A DNA stretch of 56,226 nucleotides from the NCBI RefSeq assembly GCF_001953885.1, contig NZ_MQUS01000046.1, positions 1-56,226 on the forward strand. The letters are read 5' to 3'. Origin of the DNA: Streptomyces sp. IMTB 2501 (GTDB lineage Bacteria; Actinomycetota; Actinomycetes; Streptomycetales; Streptomycetaceae). The notes beneath the pieces were generated by a model. That model ran no database searches and was not told where the DNA came from. It saw only the letters and a program-made list of their open reading frames with translations. The translations under genes were made by a program, and so were the position numbers. Below are positions 6,229 to 15,285 of the stretch, piece by piece (the stretch's first letter is position 1; every line of letters starts with the position of its first letter).

Positions 6229-8346
6229 ATGACGCCACGCAGGAACACGGGAGCGGGCGCGGAAGCGGAACTTCCCGAGTACGCCGGTCACTATCGCCTG
6301 GACGCACGCCTGGGCTCGGGCGGCATGGGTGTCGTCCATCTGGCCCGGAGTACCTCGGGGATGAAGCTCGCGGTCAAGGTCGTACACGCCGAGTTCGCCA
6401 GAGACCCCGAGTTCAGGGGGCGTTTTCGGCAGGAGGTGGCCGCCGCCCGCAAGGTCAGCGGAGCCTTCACCGCGCCCGTCGTCGACGCCGATCCGGATGC
6501 CGAACGGCCCTGGATGGCCACACTGTTCATTCCCGGCCCGACCCTCTCCGACGAGGTGAAGCGGAACGGGTCCATGGCTCCTGCGCAGCTGCGCCGGCTG
6601 ATGGCGGGGCTCGCCGAGGCGCTGCGCGACATCCACCGGGTCGGGGTCGTGCACCGGGATCTGAAGCCGAGCAATGTGCTGCTCGCCGAGGACGGGCCGA
6701 AAGTCATCGACTTCGGCATCTCCCGGCCGAAGGACAGCGAACTGCGCACCGAGACCGGCAAGTTGATCGGCACTCCGCCGTTCATGGCGCCGGAGCAGTT
6801 CCGGCGGCCGCGCGAAGTGGGGCCCGCCGCCGACATCTTCGCGCTCGGGTCGGTGATGGTGCACGCGGCGACCGGGCGCGGGCCGTTCGACTCCGACAGC
6901 CCGTACGTCGTGGCGTACCAGGTGGTGCATGACGAGCCGGACCTCACCGGTGTGCCGGACGATCTCGCGCCGCTGGTACTGCGGTGCCTCGCCAAGGAGC
7001 CGGACGGCCGGCCGACCCCCGATGAACTCATGCGGGAACTGCGGTCGGTGGCGGCCTCGTACGACACGCAGGCGTTCATACCGGCGCAGCGCTCCAGCGA
7101 CGGGGCGGCCCAGCGGTCGGGCGACGAGCCGGCGCCGCGGCCGCGTGCCGGGCGGCCGGAGCCGTCGGCCGGGCGGCGCCTTCGCCGGAAGGCGGCGGTG
7201 AGCGCCGGAGCGCTCGGCCTCGTCGCGGCCGCCGCGCTGGTCGTCGTACAGCTGATGGGAAGCGACGGCCCCACGCCGGCCGGTACGACCCCGCACACCA
7301 AGGCCGCCGTGTTCAGCTCCTGGGAGGCCAAACCGGTATCCGGGGGGACGGGGATGCCCCAGTGTTCGTACGGGGCCGGCAGGTTGCTTTGTGCGCGGCC
7401 CGGTGCGGTCTTCGCGCTCTCCGCCGCCGACGGAAAGCTGCTGTGGCACCGCTCGGTCGCCGCCGGGCCGGTCAGCGGACCGCCGGTTCTCTCGGACTCG
7501 CTCGTGCAGCTCTCCACGAACGGCAGCTCACGGCTGGAGGCCTTCGACCTGCGCTCCGGCAACGAGGTGTGGAAGCGGCCGCTGCCACAGGGCGCGACGG
7601 ACCGGTACGCCGGCGGCACGGCCCTGCTCAGCGGAGCCGACGGAACGATCAGCGGCGTGGACGGCACGTCGGGCCGGACGAAGTGGAGTCATCGGCTCCA
7701 GGGTTCCGGTACGCCGTTCCTCGCCTCGTTCGACGGGGACCCGCTGGTCTACGCGACCACCACGTCGCCGGACGGGACGCGCACCCACGTCGCCGCGGTG
7801 GATCCCGGTAGCGGCGCCGTGCGCTGGAACGCCTCGCTGAACGGGGTGTTGAAGCCGGTCGGCAGCCAGGGCGGCTCCCTGGCCTTCCTGTCCGTCGACC
7901 TGACCACCGGGGAGACGAACGCCGTGGTCCGCTACACGCCGGCCGCGAAGACGTCGCGCCGGGTGGCGCTGCCGGTCCCGCGTCTGACACCGCAGGCCAC
8001 TGTGCACGGCGACACGGTCTACCTGCTGGCCACCGGCGGCTCGCTGGAGGCCGTCGACCTGAGCGCCGGCAAGCGGCTGTGGCACATCGAAACGTCCGTC
8101 AGCCGCGGTTCGGCCCCGGTCGGCGACGGTGCGCACGTCTACTTCACCGCGGCCGACGGACGCCTGCTGGCGTTCGACGCGCACGACGGACACCTCATCG
8201 GGCAGACCCGGCCGCGGCTCGGCGCCGACGCGGACAAGGTCACCGCCGAGCTGCCGGCACCGGTGGTCGTCGACGGCCATGTCTACGCCGCCGCTCCCGA
8301 CGGGACGGTCTTCGGTGTCGGGGCGCGCAATCCGGCCGACTGGTGA
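6229..8346 (+). CDS. Ser/Thr protein kinase with extracytoplasmic PQQ-type beta-propeller
   Basis: A 705-residue one-helix sensor kinase. Kinase domain (about 20-285): glycine loop LGSGGMGVVHLA, catalytic Lys in LAVKV (K50), HRDLKPSN (D144), DFG (D161) and GTPPFMAPE. A disordered Arg/Pro-rich juxtamembrane segment leads to one helix at about 323-343. The outside part has repeated PQQ/WD-like blades (for example LWHRSVA, NEVWKRPL, GAVRWNAS, KRLWHIET), as in the S. coelicolor PQQ-kinases. All catalytic residues are present, so it should be active. The ligand of the propeller is unknown. ATG 6229 directly precedes the kinase domain by 20 residues; a GGAGGAA block sits about 20 nt upstream. Confidence 0.93.
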   Translation: MTPRRNTGAGAEAELPEYAGHYRLDARLGSGGMGVVHLARSTSGMKLAVKVVHAEFARDPEFRGRFRQEVAAARKVSGAFTAPVVDADPDAERPWMATLFIPGPTLSDEVKRNGSMAPAQLRRLMAGLAEALRDIHRVGVVHRDLKPSNVLLAEDGPKVIDFGISRPKDSELRTETGKLIGTPPFMAPEQFRRPREVGPAADIFALGSVMVHAATGRGPFDSDSPYVVAYQVVHDEPDLTGVPDDLAPLVLRCLAKEPDGRPTPDELMRELRSVAASYDTQAFIPAQRSSDGAAQRSGDEPAPRPRAGRPEPSAGRRLRRKAAVSAGALGLVAAAALVVVQLMGSDGPTPAGTTPHTKAAVFSSWEAKPVSGGTGMPQCSYGAGRLLCARPGAVFALSAADGKLLWHRSVAAGPVSGPPVLSDSLVQLSTNGSSRLEAFDLRSGNEVWKRPLPQGATDRYAGGTALLSGADGTISGVDGTSGRTKWSHRLQGSGTPFLASFDGDPLVYATTTSPDGTRTHVAAVDPGSGAVRWNASLNGVLKPVGSQGGSLAFLSVDLTTGETNAVVRYTPAAKTSRRVALPVPRLTPQATVHGDTVYLLATGGSLEAVDLSAGKRLWHIETSVSRGSAPVGDGAHVYFTAADGRLLAFDAHDGHLIGQTRPRLGADADKVTAELPAPVVVDGHVYAAAPDGTVFGVGARNPADW

Positions 8347-8417
8347 GATGCAGAGGTGACCGACGAAGGTGGCCGACAGGGTGACCGGCAGAGGTGACTG
8401 GCAAGAGGGAATGACAA

Positions 8418-8447
8418 AAGGGGCCGCCCCACCGGAGGCGGCCCCTT
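8418..8447. terminator. bidirectional terminator between kinase and ilvD
   Basis: AAGGGGCCGCC (8418-8428), 8-nt loop, GGCGGCCCCTT (8437-8447): perfect 11-bp stem flanked by A and T on each side, between convergent genes. Confidence 0.85.
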
Positions 8448-8463
8448 CCATGTGCGGGTCGGG

Positions 8464-10317
8464 TCAGCCCAGCTTGGTCACGTCGCGGACCGCGCCCTTG
8501 TCGGCGCTGGTCGCCATCGCGGCGTAGGCGCGCAGGGCGGCCGAGACCTTGCGGTCGCGGTTCCTGGGGGCGTAGACGCCACCCAAGGCCTGCTCGCGGC
8601 GGGACAGTTCGGCCTCGTCGACCAGCAGCTCGATCGTGCGGTTCGGGATGTCGATGCGGATGCGGTCGCCGTCCTGGACCAGGGCGATGGTGCCGCCGGA
8701 CGCCGCCTCGGGGGAGGCGTGGCCGATGGACAGGCCCGAGGTGCCGCCGGAGAAGCGGCCGTCGGTGATCAGGGCGCAGGTCTTGCCGAGGCCGCGGCCC
8801 TTCAGGTACGAGGTCGGGTAGAGCATCTCCTGCATGCCGGGGCCGCCCTTGGGGCCCTCGTAGCGGATGACGACGACATGGCCGTCCTTGACCTCCTGGG
8901 TGAGGATGCGCTGGACAGCCTCCTCCTGGGACTCGCAGACCACCGCCGGGCCCTCGAAGGTCCAGATGGACTCGTCGACACCGGCCGTCTTGACCACACA
9001 GCCGTCCACGGCCAGGTTGCCCTTGAGGACCGCGAGGCCGCCGTCCTTGGAGTAGGCGTGCTCGACGGAGCGGATGCAGCCGTTCTCGGCGTCGTCGTCC
9101 AGGGCCTCCCAGCGCTCGGACTGGGAGAAGGCCTCGGCGGAGCGGACACAGCCCGGGGCCGCGTGCCACAGCTCGACCGCCTCCGGGGACGGGGAGCCGC
9201 CGCGGACGTCCCAGGTCTTCAGCCAGTCGGCCAGGGACGGGCTGTGGACCGCGTGCACGTCCTCGTTGAGCAGGCCGGCGCGGTGCAGTTCGCCGAGCAG
9301 GGCCGGGATGCCGCCGGCGCGGTGCACGTCCTCCATGTAGTACGTGCGGTTCTTCGCGACGTTGGGCGCCACCTTCGCCAGGCACGGCACCCGGCGCGAG
9401 ACGGCGTCGATCTGCTCCAGGCCGAAGGGGACGCCCGCCTCCTGGGCGGCGGCCAGCAAGTGCAGGATCGTGTTGGTGGAGCCGCCCATCGCGATGTCCA
9501 GGGCCATCGCGTTCTCGAAGGCCTGGAAGGTGGCGATGTTGAGCGGCAGGGCCGACTCGTCGTCCTGCTCGTAGTAGCGGCGGGTGAGGTCCATGACCGT
9601 GCGGGCCGCGTCGACGTAGAGCTGCTTGCGCGCGGTGTGGGTGGCGAGGACCGAGCCGTTGCCGGGCAGGGACAGGCCGATCGCCTCGGTCAGGCAGTTC
9701 ATCGAGTTGGCCGTGAACATGCCGGAACAGCTGCCGCAGGTCGGGCAGGCGTTCTCCTCGATACGGAGGATGTCCTCGTCGGAGATCTTGTCGTTGACGG
9801 CGTCGGAGATCGCGTCGACCAGGTCGAGGGTGCGGACCGTGCCGTCCACGAGCGTGGCGCGGCCGGCCTCCATCGGGCCGCCGGAGACGAAGACCGTCGG
9901 GATGTTCAGGCGCAGCGCCGCCAGCAGCATGCCCGGCGTGATCTTGTCGCAGTTGGAGATGCAGACCAGGGCGTCGGCGCAGTGGGCCTCCACCATGTAC
10001 TCCACGCTGTCCGCGATCAGGTCGCGGGAGGGCAGGGAGTAGAGCATGCCGCCGTGGCCCATGGCGATGCCGTCGTCCACGGCGATCGTGTTGAACTCGC
10101 GCGGGATGCCGCCCGCCTCCGTGATCGCCTCGCTGACGATCCGGCCGACCGGCTGCAGATGGGTGTGGCCCGGCACGAACTCGGTGAAGGAGTTCGCGAC
10201 CGCGATGATCGGCTTCCGGCCGATGTCCGCACCGGGTACACCGGAGGCGCGCATAAGGGCGCGGGCGCCCGCCATGTTGCGGCCGTGGGTGACTGTGCGG
10301 GACCTCAGCTCGGGCAT
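8464..10317 (-). CDS. ilvD: dihydroxy-acid dehydratase
   Basis: Third step of branched-chain amino acid synthesis: dehydrates 2,3-dihydroxy-isovalerate and -methylvalerate to the 2-oxo acids, using an iron-sulfur cluster. The 617-residue length equals the IlvD long form. Cluster-ligand Cys residues are seen in CISNCDKITPG and in CPTCGSCSGMFTANSMNC. The start at ATG 10317 is supported by AAGGAG 9 nt upstream; upstream in-frame starts would add 62 non-conserved residues. The 205-bp gap upstream, with a TACAGT-like -10 box and a GTACG/CGTAC palindrome at 10372-10387, suggests its own promoter. Confidence 0.97.
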   Translation of the reverse strand: MPELRSRTVTHGRNMAGARALMRASGVPGADIGRKPIIAVANSFTEFVPGHTHLQPVGRIVSEAITEAGGIPREFNTIAVDDGIAMGHGGMLYSLPSRDLIADSVEYMVEAHCADALVCISNCDKITPGMLLAALRLNIPTVFVSGGPMEAGRATLVDGTVRTLDLVDAISDAVNDKISDEDILRIEENACPTCGSCSGMFTANSMNCLTEAIGLSLPGNGSVLATHTARKQLYVDAARTVMDLTRRYYEQDDESALPLNIATFQAFENAMALDIAMGGSTNTILHLLAAAQEAGVPFGLEQIDAVSRRVPCLAKVAPNVAKNRTYYMEDVHRAGGIPALLGELHRAGLLNEDVHAVHSPSLADWLKTWDVRGGSPSPEAVELWHAAPGCVRSAEAFSQSERWEALDDDAENGCIRSVEHAYSKDGGLAVLKGNLAVDGCVVKTAGVDESIWTFEGPAVVCESQEEAVQRILTQEVKDGHVVVIRYEGPKGGPGMQEMLYPTSYLKGRGLGKTCALITDGRFSGGTSGLSIGHASPEAASGGTIALVQDGDRIRIDIPNRTIELLVDEAELSRREQALGGVYAPRNRDRKVSAALRAYAAMATSADKGAVRDVTKLG

Positions 10318-10482
10318 CGTCGCTCGCTCCTTCGAAGATCTACGAAGACCTACTGCCAAAGAGTTCTGACTGTACGGTCGAGCGTACGCCGGTGCTCCAA
10401 ACGCTGGACACGGTTGTCCGGAATGCGGGACGTGCGTTTCACCTGTGCGTGGGATTTCGCCCGTCGTCGCGACCCCACCTGT

Positions 10483-10512
10483 CGACATCCCGTCTGCCGA
10501 CATCCCGTCTGC
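10483..10512. repeat. 15-bp direct repeat upstream of ilvD
   Basis: CGACATCCCGTCTGC occurs twice in direct tandem (10483-10497 and 10498-10512), followed by a third partial CGAC. It lies between the TetR gene end and ilvD. No function can be assigned. Confidence 0.6.
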
Positions 10513-10522
10513 CGACGAAACG

Positions 10523-11170
10523 TCATCTGTCCGTGAGGTGGTGCTGTACGACGGGGGCGACGCGCGCGATGATCTGCTCCAGGTCCGCCGACGCCAGCGG
10601 CTCCAGCTTGATCACGTAGCGCATCATCGCGGCACCCACCAACTGGGCGGCGGCCAGCTCGGCGCGCAGCTCGGGGTCCGGCAGATCCACCTGGGCCGCG
10701 ATCCGGCGCAACAGCTGGGCGGCGATCAGGCGGCGGAAGACGGCGGCCGCGGTGTCGTTGTTGACCGCCGAGCGGACGATGGCCAGCAGCGGGGCACGGG
10801 TCCGGGGGTTCTCCCAGACGCCGAAGACGAAGCGGGTCATCCGCTCCCCCACCCCGTCCAGAGGGCCGTCGGCGATCGCTACCGGCGCGTCCAGCGCGGG
10901 CGCGAGGGCCACGGTGACGGCCGCCTCGAAGACCTGCTCCTTGGTGCCGAAGTAGTGGTGGACCAGCGCGGAGTCGACCCCGGCCGTCTTGGCGATGCCG
11001 CGGACGGACGCCTTGTCGTAGCCGCGCTCGGAGAACTCCTCGCGGGCCGCGGTGAGGATGCGGTCGCGGGTGTCGGCGGACTCGGTGCGCGGCGGCCTGC
11101 CCCTTCGGCGGACGGCCGGCTCGCCGGGCGACGGTGGCGTGTTCTCGGTCGGCGGCGTGTTCTTCGTCAT
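10523..11170 (-). CDS. TetR/AcrR family transcriptional regulator
   Basis: A 215-residue repressor. After a 40-residue basic Pro-rich lead comes the TetR helix-turn-helix: TRDRILTAAREEFSERGYDKASVRGIAKTAGVDSALVHHYFGTKEQVF (shown in parts: GYDKASVRGIA, SALVHHYFGTKE). The C-terminal part (MTRFVFGVWENP, YVIKLEPLASAD) matches the TetR_C group often seen as global or drug regulators. The ATG at 11170 follows the isomerase gene by 10 bp, so both belong to one transcript. It is followed by ilvD after 205 bp; the regulated target is not evident. Confidence 0.9.
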   Translation of the reverse strand: MTKNTPPTENTPPSPGEPAVRRRGRPPRTESADTRDRILTAAREEFSERGYDKASVRGIAKTAGVDSALVHHYFGTKEQVFEAAVTVALAPALDAPVAIADGPLDGVGERMTRFVFGVWENPRTRAPLLAIVRSAVNNDTAAAVFRRLIAAQLLRRIAAQVDLPDPELRAELAAAQLVGAAMMRYVIKLEPLASADLEQIIARVAPVVQHHLTDR

Positions 11171-11180
11171 CGGTGCTCGC

Positions 11181-12002
11181 TCATGGCCGGGGCACCCGGA
11201 CCGCCGACGCCAGGTGCTTACGGGTGAAGGCAAGAGCCTCGGCGAGGTCGGCCTCGCGCTCCGCGGCGGACATCGCGCGCCGGGTGTTGACCTCGATGAC
11301 GACATGGCCGTCGAAGCCGGAGAGGGTCAGGTGTTCCAGCAGCTCGGCGCAGGGCTGGGTGCCGCGGCCGGGCACCAGGTGCTCGTCCTTGGCCGAGCCC
11401 CGGCCGTCGGCGAGGTGCACATGGCCGAGGCGGTCGCCCATGCGGTCGATCATGTCCAGGGCGTCCGCGCGGGCGGTCGCGGTGTGGCTGAGGTCGATCG
11501 TGAAGTGCCGGTAGTCGTGCTGGGTGACGTCCCAGTCGGGGGCGTAGGCGAGCATCTCGCGGTCACGGTAGCGCCACGGGTACATGTTCTCGACCGCGAA
11601 CCGTACGTCCGTCTCGTCCGCCATCCGCCAGATCCCGTCGACGAAGTCGCGCGCGTACTGCCGCTGCCAGCGGAAGGGGGGGTGTACGACGACGGTGGAG
11701 GCACCCAGCTTCTCGGCGGCCGCCCGGGCGCGCTGCAGCTTGGTCCAGGGGTCCGTCGACCAGACCCGCTGGGTGATCAGGAGGCAGGGGGCGTGAACCG
11801 CGAGGACCGGAATGCGGTGGTAGTCCGACAGGCGGCGCAGCGCCTCGATGTCCTGGCTGACCGGGTCGGTCCACACCATGACCTCGACGCCGTCGTACCC
11901 GAGGCGCGCGGCGATCTCGAAGGCCGTCGCCGTGGACTCCGGGTATACGGAGGCCGTCGACAGCGCGATACGCACGTCCGTTGGTTCAGCCACGTCCGTC
12001 AC
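11181..12002 (-). CDS. sugar phosphate isomerase/epimerase family protein (TIM barrel)
   Basis: A 273-residue xylose-isomerase-like TIM barrel (AP_endonuc_2 family). Metal-ligand candidates follow the usual order: VVVHPP, FAVENMYPW (Glu), TIDLSHTA (Asp-x-x-His), GHVHLADGRG and VVIEVNT (Glu). The substrate is unknown; relatives act on myo-inositol intermediates or hydroxypyruvate. GTG 12002 is the first in-frame start, GTG 11993 an alternative; no good ribosome-binding site precedes either, so a leaderless message is possible. It lies between a Ppx/GppA gene upstream (135 bp) and a TetR gene downstream (10 bp). Confidence 0.85.
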   Translation of the reverse strand: MTDVAEPTDVRIALSTASVYPESTATAFEIAARLGYDGVEVMVWTDPVSQDIEALRRLSDYHRIPVLAVHAPCLLITQRVWSTDPWTKLQRARAAAEKLGASTVVVHPPFRWQRQYARDFVDGIWRMADETDVRFAVENMYPWRYRDREMLAYAPDWDVTQHDYRHFTIDLSHTATARADALDMIDRMGDRLGHVHLADGRGSAKDEHLVPGRGTQPCAELLEHLTLSGFDGHVVIEVNTRRAMSAAEREADLAEALAFTRKHLASAVRVPRP

Positions 12003-12137
12003 CTTACGGCGTGGGGTAGTCCCGGTGTTGGGTGCCTATTCGCCGTTGTGAGCTTTGCCATTCCGGCGGGTGCGTGATCGCTTCTCGCGCCCACGCGGCG
12101 CAGCCTCGTATCGACACAGCCCCGCGCCCCCGGGGAG

Positions 12138-13070
12138 TCATGCCGAGCCCATGTGATCCAGGCGCCGTAGGATCACGCCCTCACGCAGGGCCCACGGACA
12201 GATCTCCAGGTTCTCGACGCCGAACAGGTCCATCGCGCCCTCGGCCACCAGGGCGCCGGCCAGTAGCTGGCCGGCCCGGCCCTCCGAGACGCCCGGGAGC
12301 TCGGCGCACTGGTCGGCGGTCATTCCGGCGAGGCGCGGGACCCAGGCCTCCAGGGACTCACGCTTGAGTTCGCGCTGGACGTAGAGGCCGTCGGCGCTGC
12401 GCGCGGCGCCGGCGATGCGGGCGAGCTGCTTGAAGGTCTTGGAGGTGGCGACGACGTGGTCGGGGACGCCGAGGCGGCTGAATTCGCCGACCGTGCGGGC
12501 GATCTCCGTACGTACATGGCGGCGCAGCGTGCGCACGGCGTCGGGGGCGGGCGGGTCACCGGGCAGCCAGCCAGCGGTGAGCCGGCCGGCGCCGAGCGGC
12601 AGCGAGACGGCGGCGTCCGGCTCCTCGTCTATGCCGTAGGCGATCTCCAGGGAGCCCCCGCCGATGTCCAGGACCAGCAGCTTTCCGGCTGACCAGCCGA
12701 ACCAGCGGCGGACCGCGAGGAAGGTCAGCCGGGCCTCCTCCGCGCCGGTGAGGACCTGGAGTCGTACGCCGGTCTCGTCGGCCACGCGCGCGAGGACGTC
12801 GTCGGCGTTGGTGGCTTCCCGGACGGCGGAGGTCGCGAACGGCAGCAGGTCCTCGACGCCCTTGTCCTCGGCGGCCTGGAGCGCGTCCCGTACGACGCCG
12901 ACCAGTTTCTCCACGCCGTCGTCGCCGATGGCACCGCTGCCGTCGAGCAGTTGGGCAAGCCGAAGGTCGACCTTATGGGAATGTGCGGGCAGCGGGCGCG
13001 CGCCGGGGTGAGCGTCCACCACCAGCAGATGCACCGTGTTCGAACCCACGTCCAGGACACCGAGTCTCAT
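12138..13070 (-). CDS. Ppx/GppA family exopolyphosphatase
   Basis: A 310-residue member of the ASKHA fold that hydrolyses inorganic polyphosphate or pppGpp. The phosphate-1 motif is GVLDVGSNTVHLLVVDA at the N-terminus and the phosphate-2 motif is LVLDIGGGSLEIAYG; the general base Glu of the family sits in the TGAEEARLTF block. It is the short actinobacterial form without an HD domain. ATG 13070 places the signature right at the N-terminus; longer frames upstream overlap the divergent gene. Divergent from the Cys-rich gene, 71 bp apart. Confidence 0.92.
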   Translation of the reverse strand: MRLGVLDVGSNTVHLLVVDAHPGARPLPAHSHKVDLRLAQLLDGSGAIGDDGVEKLVGVVRDALQAAEDKGVEDLLPFATSAVREATNADDVLARVADETGVRLQVLTGAEEARLTFLAVRRWFGWSAGKLLVLDIGGGSLEIAYGIDEEPDAAVSLPLGAGRLTAGWLPGDPPAPDAVRTLRRHVRTEIARTVGEFSRLGVPDHVVATSKTFKQLARIAGAARSADGLYVQRELKRESLEAWVPRLAGMTADQCAELPGVSEGRAGQLLAGALVAEGAMDLFGVENLEICPWALREGVILRRLDHMGSA

Positions 13071-13141
13071 ATACGGAACGCTACTGCCAGATCGTCCGCC
13101 GTCGGTCCCCGGAGCGGCCCTCGGCCACTTACCCTGGACAC

Positions 13142-14011
13142 GTGCCAAAGACGAAAAAGGCGAAGGATCACAAATCCTCCAAGGAGTTGAAGGATTCTTC
13201 GCAGGCGAAGGCGTCCGTGTCCAAGAAGTCGTCCAAGAAGTCCAAGAAGGCCCCGGAGATGAGCGACGAGAAGGGGCTCGACTTCGCGCGCGCCTGGGTG
13301 GAGTTTCCTGATCCTGCGGACGACGAGCAGGTCTTCCGCTGTGATCTGACATGGCTGACCTCTCGCTGGAACTGCATCTTCGGCAGCGGCTGCCAGGGCA
13401 TTCAGGCGGGCCGCGCGGACGACGGGTGCTGCTCGCTGGGCGCGCACTTCTCGGACGAGGACGACGAGAAGCGGGTCGCCCAGCACGTGGCGCGGCTCAC
13501 GCCGGAGATCTGGCAGCACCACGAGGAGGGCACGCGGAACGGCTGGGTCTCGGAGGACGACGAGGGCTCCCGTCAGACCCGGCCCTTCCAGGGCTCGTGC
13601 ATCTTCCAGAACCGGCCCGGTTTCGCGGGCGGCGCGGGCTGCTCGCTGCACATCCTCGCTCTGCGGGAGGGCCGGGAGCCGCTGGAGACCAAGCCGGACG
13701 TGTGCTGGCAGCTGCCGATCCGGCGGACGTACGACTGGATCGACCGCCCCGACGACACACGGGTCCTGCAGATCTCCATCGGCGAGTACGACCGCCGGGG
13801 CTGGGGTCCCGGCGGCCACGACCTGCACTGGTGGTGTACGTCGGCGACGTCGGCGCACGGCGCGGGCGACCCGGTGTACGTGTCCTACCGGGCCGAGCTG
13901 ACCGAGCTGATGGGCAAGGCGGGGTACGACCGTCTGGTCGAGCTCTGCGAAGCACGACTGGCGTCCCAGCTGCCGCTCCTCGCCCCTCACCCCGCCGACC
14001 CGGCCCCGTAA
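13142..14011 (+). CDS. Cys-rich conserved hypothetical protein
   Basis: A 289-residue protein, unassigned. The first 38 residues are lysine/serine-rich (KKAKDHKSSK, KKSSKKSKKAP). The rest contains a conserved set of cysteines in NCIFGSGCQGI, DGCCSLGAHF, GSCIFQNRPG, GAGCSLHI and DVCWQLP, alternating with many His and acidic residues, which suggests a bound metal or iron-sulfur centre like the CxxC...CC proteins of the YkgJ type. That analogy is weak. The GTG start at 13142 is chosen because conserved sequence begins there and GTG 13142 is only 71 bp from the divergent phosphatase gene. Homologues sit at this place in other Streptomyces. Confidence 0.85.
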   Translation: MPKTKKAKDHKSSKELKDSSQAKASVSKKSSKKSKKAPEMSDEKGLDFARAWVEFPDPADDEQVFRCDLTWLTSRWNCIFGSGCQGIQAGRADDGCCSLGAHFSDEDDEKRVAQHVARLTPEIWQHHEEGTRNGWVSEDDEGSRQTRPFQGSCIFQNRPGFAGGAGCSLHILALREGREPLETKPDVCWQLPIRRTYDWIDRPDDTRVLQISIGEYDRRGWGPGGHDLHWWCTSATSAHGAGDPVYVSYRAELTELMGKAGYDRLVELCEARLASQLPLLAPHPADPAP

Positions 14012-14134
14012 CCCCACCGGCCGCACCCTTTCCCACCCACCCGTCTCGGTCGGCTGAAACGGCACCGAGGGGGCGATGCCGGGGCGCCCCCGGGGAAGGA
14101 GGGGGCCCGACTGTCGCGTGCCAGGGGCGAGAGC

Positions 14135-14322
14135 AGGGACCGACAGTCGCGTCCCAGGGTCGCCAGGAGGGTCCGACCGCCACCTGCCGGAGGCGAGAGC
14201 AGGGACCGACAGTCGCGTCCCAGGGTCGCCACGAGGGTCCGACCGCCACCTGCCGGAGGCGAGAGCAGGGACCGACAGTCGCGTCCCAGGGTCGCCAGGA
14301 GGGTCCGACCGCCACTTGCCGG
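14135..14322. repeat. 66-bp tandem repeat (minisatellite)
   Basis: Unit copies start at 14135, 14201 and 14267; the first two differ at one position and the third decays after about 55 bp. Each unit is itself made of two diverged 33-bp halves, and further degenerate 33-bp halves extend to about 14090 on the left and 14390 on the right. There are no unique spacers, so it is not a CRISPR array. Confidence 0.92.
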
Positions 14323-14916
14323 AGGCGGCGGCAAGGCCGGGCGACCGCATGCCGGTTGCGACGGCAAGATCCGACAGCCGCATGCCGGGGCGCCACCGGA
14401 CCCCCGCCAACAGCCGACGCGGACGACGACACGGACGCCGACGGGGGCGGGGACATCGCAGGGCTCCGCCCGCCGACAAACCCGGCAACCCGCTCCGTCA
14501 CCCCCGGGTGGCCCGGTAACTCCCGCGCCCACGGGGCCCGGCGCGTCCGGCGTCCCGGCTCCGCTCGCCCCGCCCATGGGACCAGCACCGGCTTCGCCGA
14601 GTTCCCGACCGCTGGGATCGGCAGATCCGTTCCGCCCTCCTGCCCGCGCGTTCCGGCCACCGTCTTCGTGTCCCCGCCCGGACACCGCCTGACCTGCGAC
14701 GTTCGCCCCGTGCCGTGGAACAGAGCACCCGGGGTGCCGCAAACGTCCCGGGTGCCCTGAAACAGATCTGCCCATCGCCCCATCAGCGCTCCCCCGCCTG
14801 CCCTCAGTCCAGCCCCCGCCCCAGTCCCCGCCTCGCGCCCGAACCCTCATCCCGCACCCCAGCCCCAGTCCTCGTCCGGCGCTTCAGCCCGCCCCCCGAT
14901 CCCCGCCCTATGACCC

Positions 14917-15246
14917 AAGCCCCGCCCCCAGCTGCCAGAAAGGGTTCGGTGTCTCGGACGCCGGAAGGGGCTCAGTGTCGCGAAGCGGGCGCCCCCGCCC
15001 CGCGCCCGAACCCTCGTCCCGCACCCCAGCCCCGCCCCAGTCCTCGTCCGGCGCTTCAGCCCGACCCGCCCCCCTGACCAGTCCTCATCCCCGGCCCCGG
15101 TATCCAGGCGGCCCGGCCCGACATCCAGCCGCCCCCGGCACCAACCACTCGCACCCCATGCCCCCAAGCCCCGCCCCCAGCAGCCAGAAAGGGCTCGGTG
15201 TCTCGGACGCCGGAAGGGGCTCAGTGTCTCGAAGCAGGCGCCCCCG
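14917..15246. repeat. 81-bp direct repeat, copies 14917-14997 and 15166-15246
   Basis: The two copies differ at about five positions and are 249 bp apart. Their central part resembles the 3' end of the BACON-domain gene at 15286 (GGCAGCT preceded by GAGAC-CC on the minus strand), so they look like eroded duplications of that gene tail. Confidence 0.8.
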
Positions 15247-15285
15247 GTCAGCCACCCACACCCCCATGCCCCCCAAATCCCGCCC

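Larger units (their letters stand above)
14012..15285. other. repeat-rich noncoding gap
   Basis: 1.27 kb without a convincing gene. Long open frames exist on both strands but none shows the strong third-position GC bias of true Streptomyces genes: in the 66-bp repeat the three plus-strand frames have only 14 to 16 of 22 codons ending in G or C. It holds a 66-bp minisatellite (14135 on), an 81-bp direct repeat (14917/15166), and GC-rich pyrimidine-biased filler. Confidence 0.7.

Noticed and set aside
14090..14330. CRISPR array
   Set aside because: The repeat units are contiguous 66-bp copies with no unique spacers and no cas genes nearby.
13351..14850. Repeat protein encoded in the minisatellite on either strand
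   Set aside because: Third codon positions are not GC-biased in any frame and the frames run out of or into the 13142 gene as shadows.
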